Source of the DNA: Darksidea phi
Lineage: Eukaryota; Ascomycota; Dothideomycetes; Pleosporales; Lentitheciaceae
Length of the DNA stretch: 64,000 bases
Direction: 5' to 3'
Assembly (NCBI GenBank): GCA_030770425.1
Contig: JASJFT010000161.1
Coordinates: forward strand, 40,824-104,823
Shown here: positions 35,001-46,237 of the stretch, one piece after another
Layout of the letters: every line of letters starts with the position of its first letter
Numbering within the stretch: position 1 is the first letter of the stretch
The notes under the pieces: generated by a model
Databases searched by the model: none
Told to the model about the DNA's origin: nothing
Seen by the model: only the letters and a program-made list of their open reading frames with translations
Program-made: the position numbers and the translations under genes

Positions 35001-35892
35001 TCGACGACCGTCTTCTGTTGCGATGTGAAGGTTGTGGGGCAATCTCGGAAGAGGTGTGGTTGGCATTCCCAACAGGAGGTGTAACGTCACGATTAGGCTG
35101 TCGTGTGAATGCAGTATGTGATGAAACGCGCGGGCGTTTGGCGCCAGGCATCACGAATGGTTCAGTTCGCGTGACCTGGGCTATAGACTGCTGTATCGGG
35201 ACATGGGGAGATCGGAGCGACGTAAAAACGGAAACGGGAGTGGGGAGGCGTTTCGAGTAAGAAAATATCATAGTGGCAGTATCGTATAAGTTCTGCCCAA
35301 GCGACTTCGGATCCTTTTTAGCTTGACGCCGTTTCGCTATAGCATCGGCAAGACTGGCTGTATCGCCCTGTCTACCAATCTCGCCATTATCGTCAGCAGT
35401 AGCGTTTGCTTCGCTAGCAATAGGGTGTGATGCCAATAGACTTGCTCTCGGGAAGACGTCACATATTTGCCCAGAACCATCGTGTGCCTGACGGATATTG
35501 ACGCCATCGGCGCCCTCAATCTCAAGCGTGCTCGGATCGACCTTGAGCTGATGCGGACACAGGCCGCGACGAGGGTGGTCCTGGCTAGCAAGGTAGTAGG
35601 CTAGAGAGCGCGCGGTGAGCTGTGTTGGAGGGCGGTGGGGTTTGGTAACGAGACGCTTGTTACACGAGAGGCAGGTGGGGGTGGTGCAATGAGCGCTCTT
35701 GCAGCCGTATAAGATCTGTGAAAGATAGCTGTGCTTAGTTAGCCTGAGCAACTGGAGAGGGTGCAATGCTGACTGTCGAACGAGATGCTGGAACCGAAGC
35801 TGTCTTGATATCTGATGACACTCGACCAGCCGACCGGCATCCCCCACGTCGGTGATGCCGCCTAAGCGGGTCTCCGGCGTTGGACCCGTCAT
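32023..35892 (-). CDS. HECT-type E3 ubiquitin ligase, Hul4-like
   Basis: Four exons: 35782-35892, 33681-35715, 33116-33634 and 32023-33068. Introns are 35716-35781 (66 nt, in frame, GTTCGA...GGCTAACTAAG...ACAG), 33635-33680 (46) and 33069-33115 (47). The product is 1236 residues. An N-terminal Cys-rich segment (ILYGCKSAHCTTPTCLSC) resembles the AZUL zinc finger of UBE3A-type ligases. A long, partly disordered region follows, then the HECT domain (about the last 370 residues): VRLGTLEGEVGFDQGGVTCE, NGMFTVDSETRMIWFQP and the catalytic TSSTCFGKLYLPEY with Cys near 1204. HECT enzymes accept ubiquitin from an E2 on this Cys and pass it to substrates. Hul4 is the closest named yeast relative. The start is provisional: the frame stays open upstream of ATG 35892 but has no earlier Met before a stop. 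Confidence 0.93.
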
Positions 35893-36454
35893 ACCATTAG
35901 AGCCAACTGGTTGTATGCTGCTGCGAGGAAGGCTACGGGGAAGACGGCCGCGGGAGCTGTCGGTGGTTACTGCCGCTGAGGTCTGAGAGTTGGTGTATGG
36001 AGCGCGACATGGCGTGGTTGGTCAGTGAATGCCTTCGAAAGCGCGTGATGGCTCAGAGCTCGACGCGCACGATGCATCAAGGCGATGACTGAGCTACGAC
36101 GCTTGTAGGGCTGACGCACAGCTGCAATTCACCTACAGGGCTAGCAGGGGCCCTGCGCTTGGCGGGGCAGAGGAGGCCGATAACGTCACTAGCCCACGCT
36201 CAATATTCGCCGCTTCTCTTCAAACAGCGCAAATCCAGCACGCCCGCCATACCCTCGTGATTTCTGTGTGCGGCGAGTCGCCAGGTCTATTCACGCCGAT
36301 TTCTAAGCTTTTCATTCACGGCTAGCCCCGGATTCCTTCGCCGGAGGGTCGTCGCTACATTACTGCGCAACCCGACTTACTATCTCATCGCCAAACACGA
36401 TCAAATTCTTCGCCCTACGTTCCCACACGCCCAAACTTCCTTTCTTCAGGCAAC
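35893..36454. promoter_or_regulatory. Bidirectional promoter region
   Basis: A 562 bp spacer separates the divergent starts of the HECT ligase (-) and Rei1-like (+) genes. The minus-strand frame of the ligase remains open, without Met, to about 36020, so an upstream first exon is possible. No TATA box was recognised. Confidence 0.45.
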
Positions 36455-38169
36455 ATGGCATCCATACAATCGACCCACCCCTTCACATGCAACACTTGCC
36501 AGGTTGCGTTCCGGTCGAGCGAGCTACAACGCGCGCACATGCAAACGGACTGGCAGTGAGTAGCCGTGGACCCTTCGCTGAAGGGGATCCGGATGGTCTA
36601 TACTAACTATACAGTCGCTATAATCTCAAGCGCCGCGTCGCGTCTCTGCCGCCCCTGTCCTCCGAAGTCTTCACCGAGAAGGTGCTCGCGAACCAAGCCA
36701 CGGCCGCCGCTAGCGCTGCGAAGGCGTCCTTTGAGAAGACATGCGCCGTCTGCACCAAGACGTACTACAGCGAGAATGCCTACAGCAACCATCTAAATAG
36801 CCAGAAACACAGGAGCAATGTCGCAAAGGTGGGCAGGGGACACCTCGACGATTCAGCCTCCGTGTCGGGGTCCGTCATGAGCTCGGCCTTCTCGCTGGGA
36901 GAGTCTATGCCCGAATCCGACGCCCCCGAGATCGATCGCGAGGCGGATAAGGAGTTCTCCGAGGTTGTCGAGGCTATTAAGAACACCAAGTTGGACCCAC
37001 CGGAGCCTGTCTCGCGACGACCCTCCCGTCCCCACCACTCACAGCCCGAGCACCCTCTCTCGCCAGTCGATACCAACGGCAGCACCCAAGAGGATGACAA
37101 AGTCTCTGTGGCGTCTTCCAAGGCTCCAACAGATCCCTTGCTCGACTGCCTGTTCTGCAACTACCGCTCTCCTAATTTCTCCCTCAACGTTAACCACATG
37201 GGCCGCTTCCACGGCATGTTCGTCCCAGAGAAGGAGTTCCTCGTCGAGCCTGAGAAACTCATCAAATACCTCCACCGAAAAATTCATGACAGACACCAGT
37301 GTCTGCGATGCCAAAAGACTGTGCACTCGGCTTCCGGCATCCAGACGCACATGCGCGATCGTGGCCATTGCATGATCGCATTCGAATCCGATGCCGAGCT
37401 TGTCGAGATAGGTCAATTCTACGACTTCCGGAGCTCGTACCCCGATGCCGATGATTTTGAAGAAATGGAGCAAGAGGTGGAGAACGAGTCCGATGATTCC
37501 ACCTCAACAGCGGACGGAGGAGTCAAGCTGGGCGCACCCCGGAAGACTGTAACCACTACCGACGAAGACGCAGCATTGTCGGACGATGAAGGCGATGAGG
37601 GCTGGGAAACTGACAGCACAGTCTCCAGCGTCCCTACAGACGAGATCACAGCGGTGCCCATCGATCGCTCTCACCGGCACAAATTGCTCGGCAAGTCTCG
37701 CCACCACGCTCATGGAGATCCCCGCCCACACCGAAGCGCCGATGGTTTCCACTCGCACGCCCATGCTAAGCCAGTCGCTGTGTATCACGACGATTACGAA
37801 CTTCACCTACCCTCAGGGCGAACTGCTGGTCATCGGTCCCTGAACAAGTATTACCGCCAGAACCTCCGCAACTATCCAGGCGTCGCCGAGCGTATGGAGA
37901 ATCAACAGCGCCTGATTGCTGGATCTACATCGGATTTAGATGGCGATATTGACATGGATCGAGAGGGATCTGGCCGTGGCCGTCAGGTGATTACTCGTGC
38001 AAATGGAGGCCTAGGCATGATAGGCGTCAGTGACGCCAAGAAAGCCGAGATTCGTGCTGTCGAGAAGCGGGAACGAAAGCGAGAGGAACGTGCCCGAAAC
38101 AAATATCAAGCCGGCAACGAGCGACGCAACAACTTCCAGAAGCACTTCCGAGACCCTTTGCTGCAGTGA
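36455..38169 (+). CDS. REI1: Rei1-like C2H2 zinc-finger 60S ribosome biogenesis factor
   Basis: Exon 1 is 36455-36555, the intron 36556-36614 (59 bp, GTGAGT...CTAACTATACAG), exon 2 36615-38169; the product is 551 residues. The join restores HMQTDWHRYNLKRRVASLPP, the signature of Rei1/Reh1. Zinc fingers: FTCNTCQVAFRSSELQRAHM (~9-30), CAVCTKTYYSENAYSNHLNSQ (~78-100), CLFCNYRSPNFSLNVNHM and CLRCQKTVHSASGIQTHM. Rei1 acts in the cytosol on pre-60S particles, helping to release and recycle Arx1-Alb1 and inserting its C-terminus into the exit tunnel. The region after the fingers is acidic, and the last ~60 residues are basic (KAEIRAVEKRERKREERARN). Longer than yeast Rei1 because of acidic and His-rich inserts. 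The fingers and RYNLKRRV motif make the identification strong. Confidence 0.94.
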
Positions 38170-38681
38170 GAGGGTTGCCTTTGCGAGCGCAGTGGAGCAA
38201 GTACCTTCGCCTCTGTGTGGACGGTCGACTTGGGGTCCCAACTATACCAGGGCGGTTTAGAGGTTTTAACCATGGTAGAATTCATCTATTTCTTTGGTAA
38301 CAGGATTAGTGAGGTGGCAGGTCGTCCCATATTATGATTGATGGTTACAAGCATGGTTGGCGTTGGTCCATAGACAGCTGAATATGACAAGGCCTCCTAC
38401 TTGCTAGCGGTGTTTTCTCATAAATGAAAGTTAGTATTATTCTTTTACTGGAGGCTCCAATCATTGCAATCATCCCGCTCGAACCATACGTGAGGCTTAT
38501 GTTACTAATCGGAAAACGTAGGAAGCCGAGGCATGCCCCCCCAAACTTCCTTACTAGTTACCTATTCGCCGATGGGTAGCTCGGTTATGCTCTAGGATAA
38601 CTTAAGACTGAGCATGGTAATCATGTAATTATTCCTACTCTCGCTCTTCTTGTTCGCCGCACGCCCTACTATTCCTTCCCA
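38170..38681. other. Intergenic spacer, tandem genes
   Basis: This is the 3' UTR of the Rei1-like gene and the promoter of the thioesterase gene. No other feature was recognised. Confidence 0.5.
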
Positions 38682-39686
38682 ATGGCGCACACCAGGTCAC
38701 TCTACGGCTCGTTTACCGAAACTCTTTCCCTCAAAGAGCTAGGGGATGCGAAATGGGAAGCGATCCATCCACCACAGCGCATGGGTAACGTGGCAAACAT
38801 TGCATACGGAGGTTTCGCTGTCGCTGTCGCTGCCCAGGCCGCTTGCAAGAGCGTGCCAGACGGTTATCACATGTATACGCTGATGGGCAGCTTTCTCGGA
38901 CCCGCATTTACGGACCGCCCGCTGCGAGCTTCAACACGCATGTTGAGGAAGACGAGAACATTTGCAACATGTCAAGTCGAAGTCAGCCAACTCATCACTA
39001 GTAGAGATGGGAAAGAGGAGGAAAGAGTGTGTCTAGTTGCACTGGGGGACTTTCAAGTCCAAGAGAAAGGGAACGTACTCGAGTATAGTGCACCGCCGAA
39101 ACAGAAGTACTCACACTACAGCAACCTTGCCGACGTTCGAAGCAACTCGGAGACACTTATCGAAGAGGGTAAAGTGCGGAAAGATGAGGCACAGATGCTC
39201 TGGACTAGTTTTGGGCTATCCGACGCACTCTTTGATTGTCGACCTTGTCCGGAGGGTGTCTTTGCGCAAAACCTCAGTGGTATTGCGAAAAGCGTCAAAA
39301 CAAGCCAGGAGGATTTACCTGTCACGGAGAAGTCCACGGCGGAATGGATACGCTGCCGTACCCCGTTACCTACAGAAGCGGATCGTATGACAGCGATTGC
39401 TTTCCTCATGGACGGCGCCCTGTCTTTCACGGCGCTGGCCTTCAGTCATTTGTATCTTGAAGACACGGCTGCGTGTAGCTCGCTCGACTTCGCGCTCCGA
39501 CTATTCAGCAACAATATGAACGTGGAAGCTTGGCACCTGCGCGAGTTGGTAACCCATGTTGGAGCGGAGGGACGGTCATATTCTGAGGCGCGGCTTTGGG
39601 ATGAGGGGGGAAGATGTGTGGGAAGCATGACTCAACAGGGCATCATGAGAGCGCTACCCAGGGGCAGGGCGAATGTAAAACTATGA
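38682..39686 (+). CDS. Acyl-CoA thioesterase, double hot-dog (TesB-like)
   Basis: A single exon encodes 334 residues. The N-terminal half (NVANIAYGGFAVAVAAQAA, YTLMGSFLGPAFTDRPL, TFATCQVEVSQL) and C-terminal half (DRMTAIAFLMDGALSFTALA, SSLDFALRLFSNN, WHLRELVTHVGAEGRSYSEA) look like two hot-dog folds, the arrangement of type II acyl-CoA thioesterases. These hydrolyse acyl-CoA to free acid and CoA, typically in peroxisomes or cytosol. The FA/SLD...W..R pattern of the second half and the AxGR(S/T)Y segment are family-like. The C-terminus (RANVKL) could be a weak peroxisomal PTS1-like end, but it is not the canonical SKL. Substrate chain length cannot be told from the sequence. Confidence 0.85.
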   Translation: MAHTRSLYGSFTETLSLKELGDAKWEAIHPPQRMGNVANIAYGGFAVAVAAQAACKSVPDGYHMYTLMGSFLGPAFTDRPLRASTRMLRKTRTFATCQVEVSQLITSRDGKEEERVCLVALGDFQVQEKGNVLEYSAPPKQKYSHYSNLADVRSNSETLIEEGKVRKDEAQMLWTSFGLSDALFDCRPCPEGVFAQNLSGIAKSVKTSQEDLPVTEKSTAEWIRCRTPLPTEADRMTAIAFLMDGALSFTALAFSHLYLEDTAACSSLDFALRLFSNNMNVEAWHLRELVTHVGAEGRSYSEARLWDEGGRCVGSMTQQGIMRALPRGRANVKL

Positions 39687-40008
39687 GAAAGGACGGGTAA
39701 TGAACTGGAAGGCCTGTGGAGCGTTTCCGGGGTAGTTCGGTGGATAAGGGTCATTCCCCAAACGAGACTAGTGGACAAAGTGGGGCAGTCGTGAGCTGTA
39801 TAACCACTTCAGGCAGCACTTTCCACACCACTCTTTTCCTTACTACATACCTTCATCTCCACTCTCTACTCCGCTCTGATACCTCTAATACATTGAATTT
39901 GATTCGCTATATATAAATTCCACACCGAACACTTTGTGCGAACACTATCCGCAAGCGACCGGCTACCAGCAACAAACGCCGTGACCCCGGTAAGCGTCGT
40001 CATATACC
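39687..40008. other. Intergenic spacer
   Basis: This is a 322 bp spacer between tandem genes. It holds a TATA-like element (39908-39917) and the leader of the next gene. Confidence 0.5.
39908..39917 (+). promoter_or_regulatory. TATA-box-like element
   Basis: The sequence TATATATAAA lies 92 bp upstream of the ATG at 40009, a suitable place for a TATA box driving the F-box-like gene. Confidence 0.5.
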
Positions 40009-41388
40009 ATGGCTTCTCCTCCACCCGACGCAACGGTAGCGGCTCCTCAGCACCTTCACAACACCTCTGCAACTCCCTCTCCATACGCTTCAAGCTCGTA
40101 TTCTGTGCCTCAGGTCAGACTCGACACTAATCGCGACGAGTGGGGACTTGACATCTGGCGGAGCCTCCGTGCGCAGAGGACCAGAGAACACCCGTCTTTA
40201 TATTGGTGCACGTCGAACGATTACGTTAAAAAACGGGCTATCACAGTTCCTCCCCGCCTTCCTTACTTCGACGCTTCGAGTTGGTGCTTCGTTCCTGAAG
40301 CGAATTCGAGCAACATGCAATGGGACAAGTGCCATTTGTTGTCTTTGCCACAGGAACTGAGACTTGAGATCTGGAGACATGTTTTGACCGACCCGTCAGT
40401 ACCCGACGTCGCCGTGGAGATCACTCGGGAACCCCTGAGCCCCGACAAGACTTCTCTTCGCTTTCCACATCCGTGTATTAAAACGACGATTAAACCACCG
40501 CGGAATAATCCTATCAGCATCAATATACTCCTTACAAACGACTTCATTTATAGGGAAGCGTTGCCTATCCTCTACCACTCCGTCAGATTTGCCCCTTTAG
40601 ATGTTGGCGCCATATTCCAGGTCTTCCTGCTCCCCATCTCGCCATTCGCTCAATCACACATCCGCCTCCTCAAGTTACGAATCCCTTCGGTAGTCTACGA
40701 AACGCGTGCCTTTAGCGACCCCTTTACCTCTCTTGTCAACTGGGCCATCACCTGCGCGCAAGCGGCGAGATTGGACGCATTACGGGACGTAGAGGTAGAG
40801 GGTTACAGTCCACAGTTCAGTTCTCTACGTGTCAATCGCAGCCTCCTGAAACCGCTCTGCAAGATCAAAGCTAGGAAGACATTCGACCTCGATATCAATC
40901 ATGAAGCGCAGAAGGCGTTAGCCGAGGTAGCGAGAGAACTCCAAGGTCAATCCAAGGTACGGAAACAACGCACATTGTCCGAAGCAGCGGAGCGCGCCGA
41001 GCGAGACGCCACCATAACGCAGAAAATGCTACAGCAAGAGGAAGCGCAGAAGCGAACATATTCCCTTCCTGCTCTGCCCGCTACACTCACGTCTACGATC
41101 GAACGCGATCTCGATCGGATGGGCTTTCAAGAATTCGAACATGAGTTGCAGGAACATGAAAGGTCAAAGTCAGTGTTTGAGACTGTGCCTGAGGATGAGG
41201 TTGATATGGGAATTGGAGAGTGGGAGATAGTGTCTCTGAAGAGTGGAGCTTGCACGCCAAAGGCCAGGAGAAAGAGTGCTGTGGAGGAGGAGAGTGATGA
41301 GGAAGTGTGGACTGATGCTGCATCGTCGCTTATGGATACGAGCAATCGGGAGGAGGAACATGATCGCGAGTTTTCCTGCTTCTCTTGA
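40009..41388 (+). CDS. F-box-like protein of unknown target
   Basis: A single exon encodes 459 residues. A Leu-rich helix LLSLPQELRLEIWRHVLTDP at ~109-128 matches the short F-box-like/2EXR motif common in Pezizomycotina proteins, which may bind Skp1. After it come segments typical of that family: NPISINILLTNDFIYREALPI, YHSVRFAP and SPFAQSHIRLLKLRIPS. The C-terminal third is charged, with a coiled-coil segment (~310-350, AERAERDATITQKMLQQEE) and an acidic tail. There are no Leu-rich repeats or WD repeats to suggest a substrate. A role as SCF substrate receptor is inference from the motif alone. Confidence 0.75.
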   Translation: MASPPPDATVAAPQHLHNTSATPSPYASSSYSVPQVRLDTNRDEWGLDIWRSLRAQRTREHPSLYWCTSNDYVKKRAITVPPRLPYFDASSWCFVPEANSSNMQWDKCHLLSLPQELRLEIWRHVLTDPSVPDVAVEITREPLSPDKTSLRFPHPCIKTTIKPPRNNPISINILLTNDFIYREALPILYHSVRFAPLDVGAIFQVFLLPISPFAQSHIRLLKLRIPSVVYETRAFSDPFTSLVNWAITCAQAARLDALRDVEVEGYSPQFSSLRVNRSLLKPLCKIKARKTFDLDINHEAQKALAEVARELQGQSKVRKQRTLSEAAERAERDATITQKMLQQEEAQKRTYSLPALPATLTSTIERDLDRMGFQEFEHELQEHERSKSVFETVPEDEVDMGIGEWEIVSLKSGACTPKARRKSAVEEESDEEVWTDAASSLMDTSNREEEHDREFSCFS

Positions 41389-43380
41389 GTGGAGTTTTGG
41401 TTTCAAAGTTAAGGTTTCTTGTAGTTCTAAACGTGTGACGAATCTCAACGAGTATGTATTAAGGCCTAGGAAAGAGGATACGTTACCTCTCAATGATTCG
41501 TACTTTGGATCTTCGTCTTGAAGGCATCTTTTCCTTTCGCCGCTCGGATATGGATGTGTATCTAGCACATATACTTATCGCCATCACCAGGTACTAATTT
41601 TCACCACCGCCTACCTCTTCTAATACGGAAATCGCGCGCGTGGCTTCGACTGCGTTTGTAACCATGCGCTAAACCCGATTAAACCAATAATGCGAGGGCG
41701 TGTGGAGGCAGAAGCCGCGGAAACATAAGCAGCTACAGCATAAGTGTTTCCAAAAGTCTCAAGTTCATGGTTGGTTAAAAAAGCAAAGGCTGAAGCTAGA
41801 GAGAGCCTGAACTGCATATCGTATAACCTGGGTCATCTTGAACTCCGGAGATTTGAGGAGCATATCCCTAGACGAAATATTGCTCTTTCGCATGATCCAA
41901 GGATGAGCTCTTTTTTGCAGCGCCTCCCCAATGAATCCTGATGTAAATGCGCGTTCGGGGGTCAAGCACCATGGAAGAACCTTGGATTCGATTTTGGCGG
42001 AGACGACGCATTGGTGGATCTGAAGGCCCAAGCTTTTAGAGTACAACTCAGGAAGCCAAAGTAGACGTGGCCGAGTCGAGCAGAGTTCGAGGTCCAGCAA
42101 CAGTATGAGGCATTTATGTTTGGTTTCGGAAGATGACGTTTGGTTTATGGCACATCCTTACTACAAGATTCTTCCATAGAACAGAGAGCGAGTGTCTTTT
42201 TGTCCGGGAGGCGACGCTTGGAAGCCATATCGATCTCGAGGCAAATTCATTTCGCTTATTAGAAAAGAAAATCCGACACAGAGAGCCTGCAAGACCCTTC
42301 TCTTCTTAAGACATACGTCATACGACAGCATGTTGTGGCGGAAAGCCCTTTCATAAACACAAAATGTATCACTTTTGGCACTAGGACATGCCCCGAGCAG
42401 AAGTATCTAAACGTTGTTGCTTCGAAGAGAGGCTGGGATGTCATATCGAATATGTGTATACTCTCGTCTCCTCCGCCATATAGCCATCGACCACCTTCCA
42501 TGGGAACCTCTAATCATATTCTGGTTGTTGGTCGTATTTTTGCCCGTAACCCAAGTCCAACGCGTTTGGAAAATATTTCCGACCCCGCTCGAACATGTAT
42601 ACACTAGCTCGTCTTTCTTAAAAACGTTTTCTATGAATACAATGGCCATTTCGTTTTAGAGCTATGTACACATACACCGAGAGACTCCGGACACATGAGT
42701 GTTGAGTATGTTGTTTTCGTATACCGAACCCTTACATTGACAGGGCAAAAGCAGGGAACATGATCATCGTCGTAGAAAAGAACCACAACGGGTAGAACAT
42801 ATATAATGACTCTAAGGAGCTTGAGGAACTTTGAGAACGCCACCAAGAGCACATAGACCATTTCGTCAGAAAGCTCGAGGAGTCATTTATCGGTACAGCT
42901 CATCGTTTCTCTCGAGCATGAAAGGGTGTAATTGGGTTCTGGGATCAAGCATGGGTGTTGAGATTGTTGTTTTGATTGTTGTTTTTTAGCTCCCCAAGAC
43001 TAGGCTGGAACGTAGGAAGGAACAAGTCGGTGAGAAGGATAGTAGTGCTTATATAGCCGATGTATATCCAGTAAAGAAAGAACAACAAAATCACGTGAAC
43101 TACAAAGATAGGATTAGACGACAGACATTGAATGAGTAGGAAGAATGACTTTCAATAGGTAATGTTTTAAACTATTCCTCTATGTCTGATGAAAACCCGG
43201 AATTCCGAATCGAGCTGCCGACGGAGGGTGCTAGTAATCTGCGGGATGTAACCCGGAGACTATCTATGCAGACTTTGGAGGCGCTTCAGTCTTTCTTGGA
43301 ACTATAAGGTTCCGAATGTCGGTCGAAACAATGAGTAGGCGAGAGAAAATAGCTCACCCACCCAACCATCCGCCTAGCAA
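41389..43380. other. Convergent 2 kb spacer, no gene recognised
   Basis: The flanking genes converge here. ORFs up to 111 codons (41765-42100 minus) and 90 codons (42335-42607 plus) occur without family resemblance or flanking splice signals. The DNA is more AT-rich than the coding regions. A small unrecognised gene cannot be excluded. Confidence 0.5.
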
Positions 43381-44409
43381 CTACCCAGCACATGCATCAA
43401 ATGTAGCGAACATACCCTTCGTTCCCTTTCCACCATCACTCTGGCTTTCTGGCACCCTTCCACCCAGCCACATCCGGTGATAATCCAAACCCGCCCAATC
43501 CCACCCTAGCTCCTCAAACACTTTCTGACCGTTCACATTGCTGCCGAAGATCTCCGCGATCATGCTTCCGTCGGATTCGAAAACGTGGTTCATTGCAACA
43601 TAAAGAAGCCTAAGTGCTGCGTTATACGTCTCCGCGTATAACGGACCAAAACGGTAGCCATGCTCGCAGCGGCGGACGAGGATGAAACCAATTATTTCCG
43701 GTGGTGTGGAGATGGAAGTCGACGACAATGCGTAGCCGAAGGCGTCGCGGCGTGAAAGGAGGGCGTCGTAGGACCAGTATGCGGAGCGGTCGAGGCCTGT
43801 GTGCTCGAGGTCTATCTTTGCTAGTGTCTGTGGATCGACAGATTTGATGTCCAACAGTTCTCCTTCAACGCTAACATTCTGTGATTGAGCGGCAGATAGC
43901 GGTTTCTGTTTGAGAGATGGGCGTGCCATGAGTGGTATCCGGGCAACATTCTCGAAACCCCGACGCTTATAGGTGTTGATTTGCTCTTCGACAGCATCGA
44001 GCCCGATGATAGTAGTATTGCTGTTGCGGAACGACACCTCCAGCTGTTTCCATAGCTCTCGACCAAGGCCTTTGCCACGAAATGATGCATTGAACATGAA
44101 GAAGCCGATCCAACCCGTGCTATTGGGGTACTTGAACCCGACAACGGTTCCTTCAGGCTTTGCCGACTCCTTTGGAATGAGGAGAAGCCAGTCTTTGCCG
44201 TTACTAGCGACGCGGAAATGGGTGATGACATCGTCAACATCTCGATTCTGTGAAGGCTTAGCATGATAGAATTCAGTGACCACGCCTATGCACGTAGCTG
44301 TTTAATGCCTTACCCATCCGAGTTCTTTCATCAACGGCCACCAGAGCGCCGAGACTTCCTCTAGGTTCTCCCCCGAGCGAATGATGAACTCTCCGCCCTT
44401 CGAACCCAT
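43381..44409 (-). CDS. GNAT-family N-acetyltransferase
   Basis: Exon 1 is 44314-44409, the intron 44248-44313 (66 bp, GTAAGG...TTCACAG), exon 2 43381-44247; the product is 320 residues. Splicing joins MKELGW to NRDVDDVITHFRVAS and removes an in-frame stop just after the donor. The GNAT acetyl-CoA site is visible as IGFFMFNASFRGKGLGRELW (beta4 plus the RxxGxG/A motif) followed by NTYKRRGFENVARIPLMARP. The second half (YWSYDALLSRRDAFGYAL, ILVRRCEHGYRFGPLYAET, FEELGWDWAGLDYHRMWLGG) resembles the second, degenerate GNAT lobe seen in tandem GNAT proteins. It transfers an acetyl group from acetyl-CoA to an unknown amine. The first exon supplies the beta1/alpha1 start, so the GTG-initiated reading at 44283 is not the start. 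Confidence 0.88.
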
Positions 44410-44857
44410 ACCTATTGAATTCAAGCAACGCAGAGAGAAATCTTCAGGGCTATCAGGAAAGTACAATATCTTGTAATTCTAGCGTCTCCTGGAGTTTTCT
44501 AGTTTGGCGCTGAGTGGAAATAATGTGCGGCGTCTGTCGTTTTTATACAGACAACCTACTGTGCCGTAGAGCGTTTGCCGCGGGGTAGCCCCACAGTTGA
44601 CCGTCTATATGTAAAGGTAGAGGGAAGTGGCATAGAAACAGAGGGGAAGGTGAGGTCATTAACACGAATGAAGGGAAAATCGACAGATACATTTTAGATA
44701 GTTGTTCAAGCAGAATTAAAAGCTGACATCGAGGCAGTTACCTGCCACACATGACTCGTGCGCACCGCCACAACTGACTCACTGCCATCTCCCAGCAAGC
44801 AAAAATCCCCCCACCAAACTCACCCCTTCACCTCTCCAACCATCCGCTCAAGGCGAA
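44410..44857. promoter_or_regulatory. Bidirectional promoter region
   Basis: This spacer separates the divergent GNAT (-) and tRNA thiolase (+) genes. The last 100 bp before 44858 are C/A-rich and contain short upstream ATGs (e.g. 44758), which may act as small upstream reading frames. No clear TATA box was seen. Confidence 0.4.
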
Positions 44858-46237
44858 ATGCCACCATCTCCATGTGTCCTCTGCCGCACGAATCGCGCTC
44901 TAATCCTCCGGCCAAAGGACCACTCCAAACTCTGCCGCCCCTGCTTCCTCACTACATTCGAGACCGAAATCCATCACACCATAACCTCCACACGCCTCTT
45001 CACACGCGGCGAAAAGATTGCAATTGGCGCATCTGGTGGCAAAGACAGCACGGTTCTAGCCTCTGTCTTAAAGACACTAAATGGGCGCTATGATTATGGT
45101 GTGAAACTGGTGTTGCTGAGTATCGACGAAGGGATTCGGGGTTACAGAGATGATAGTTTGGAGACAGTGAAGAGGAATGCGGAGCAATATGGGATGGAGT
45201 TGACGATACTAGGGTATGAAGAGTTGTATGGGTGGACTATGGATCAAGTTGTCGAGCAGGTGGGGAAGAAGGGCAATTGTACCTACTGCGGCGTGTTCAG
45301 AAGACAAGCACTAGACCGTGGTGCGGCAAGATTGGGCGTTAAGCATGTTGTTACTGGGCATAATGCTGATGATGTCGCCGAGACGGTGCTCATGAATCGT
45401 GCGTCTACTCCATCTTATTCCCTCTTTTCCCCTCTCTTGGCTTTGCTGATAGTTTGCCTAGTACTGCGCGGCGACCTCCCCCGTCTCTCTCGCACGACCT
45501 CCATCGTAACCTCAGCACCCTCCATCTCCACCACGCACACAAACATCAAACGCTCCAAACCCTTGAAATACGCTTACGAGAAAGAAATCGTTCTCTACGC
45601 CCACCACAAACAACTCGACTACTTCAGCACAGAATGCATATACTCGCCTGAAGCTTTTCGTGGTAGCGCGCGTGCGCTGATAAAGAATCTAGAGAGGGTG
45701 AGACCAAGCGCTATCTTGGATGTGGTGAGGAGTGGAGAGGATATGGCGAAGCTAGTCCCGGGGAGTGATGAAGGCTGCGGTGGAGCGTGCTCAAGCGCTT
45801 TGCTTGTGGAAGAGGAAGAAGAAGGTGGGTGTGGGAGCGCGAGTGGTAGGACAGCCGGGGGCGAGATGGCGAGAGTGGAACAGCATTTGGCTCAGACCGA
45901 AGTGGCCGCTCAGCACGGGCTTGAGGTTGAGATTACGGCAAATAGCGTCAATGGCGTGCAGAACGGCTCCGCCCGCCCAACAAACAACAAAAAGGGCAGG
46001 AAGAACAAGGCACCGCCGGCTCCATCACGTAAACTACCTAAGCAGGTCATGGGTCAGTGCAAGAAGTGCGGTTATCTGTCCAGCCAGCAGATCTGCAAAG
46101 CATGTATGCTGCTCGACGGATTGAACAAGAATCGGCCAAAGAATACGATTGAGCTGGGCTGTGACGAACAAGAGAAGGAGCACAACGTGAATGGAGTAAC
46201 CAGTGGGATAGAAGGATTGGCTGTCAATGGAGGATGA
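44858..46237 (+). CDS. NCS6: Cytoplasmic tRNA 2-thiolation protein 1 (Ncs6/Ctu1)
   Basis: Two exons (44858-45398 and 45462-46237) flank a 63 nt intron (45399-45461, GTGCGT...CCTAG) that keeps the frame and has no stop; the spliced product is 438 residues. Splicing turns ETVLMN...RGD into [13 protein letters not shown], as in the family. Marks: N-terminal CVLC...CRPC zinc site, PP-loop GASGGKDST (~58-66) that binds [58 protein letters not shown], and a C-terminal zinc site [17 protein letters not shown]. With Ncs2 it thiolates wobble U34 of Lys, Glu and Gln tRNAs, using sulfur from Urm1. An acidic insert of ~130 residues before the last zinc site, poor in conserved residues, is an oddity of this copy. 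Confidence 0.95.
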   Translation: MPPSPCVLCRTNRALILRPKDHSKLCRPCFLTTFETEIHHTITSTRLFTRGEKIAIGASGGKDSTVLASVLKTLNGRYDYGVKLVLLSIDEGIRGYRDDSLETVKRNAEQYGMELTILGYEELYGWTMDQVVEQVGKKGNCTYCGVFRRQALDRGAARLGVKHVVTGHNADDVAETVLMNRASTPSYSLFSPLLALLIVCLVLRGDLPRLSRTTSIVTSAPSISTTHTNIKRSKPLKYAYEKEIVLYAHHKQLDYFSTECIYSPEAFRGSARALIKNLERVRPSAILDVVRSGEDMAKLVPGSDEGCGGACSSALLVEEEEEGGCGSASGRTAGGEMARVEQHLAQTEVAAQHGLEVEITANSVNGVQNGSARPTNNKKGRKNKAPPAPSRKLPKQVMGQCKKCGYLSSQQICKACMLLDGLNKNRPKNTIELGCDEQEKEHNVNGVTSGIEGLAVNGG

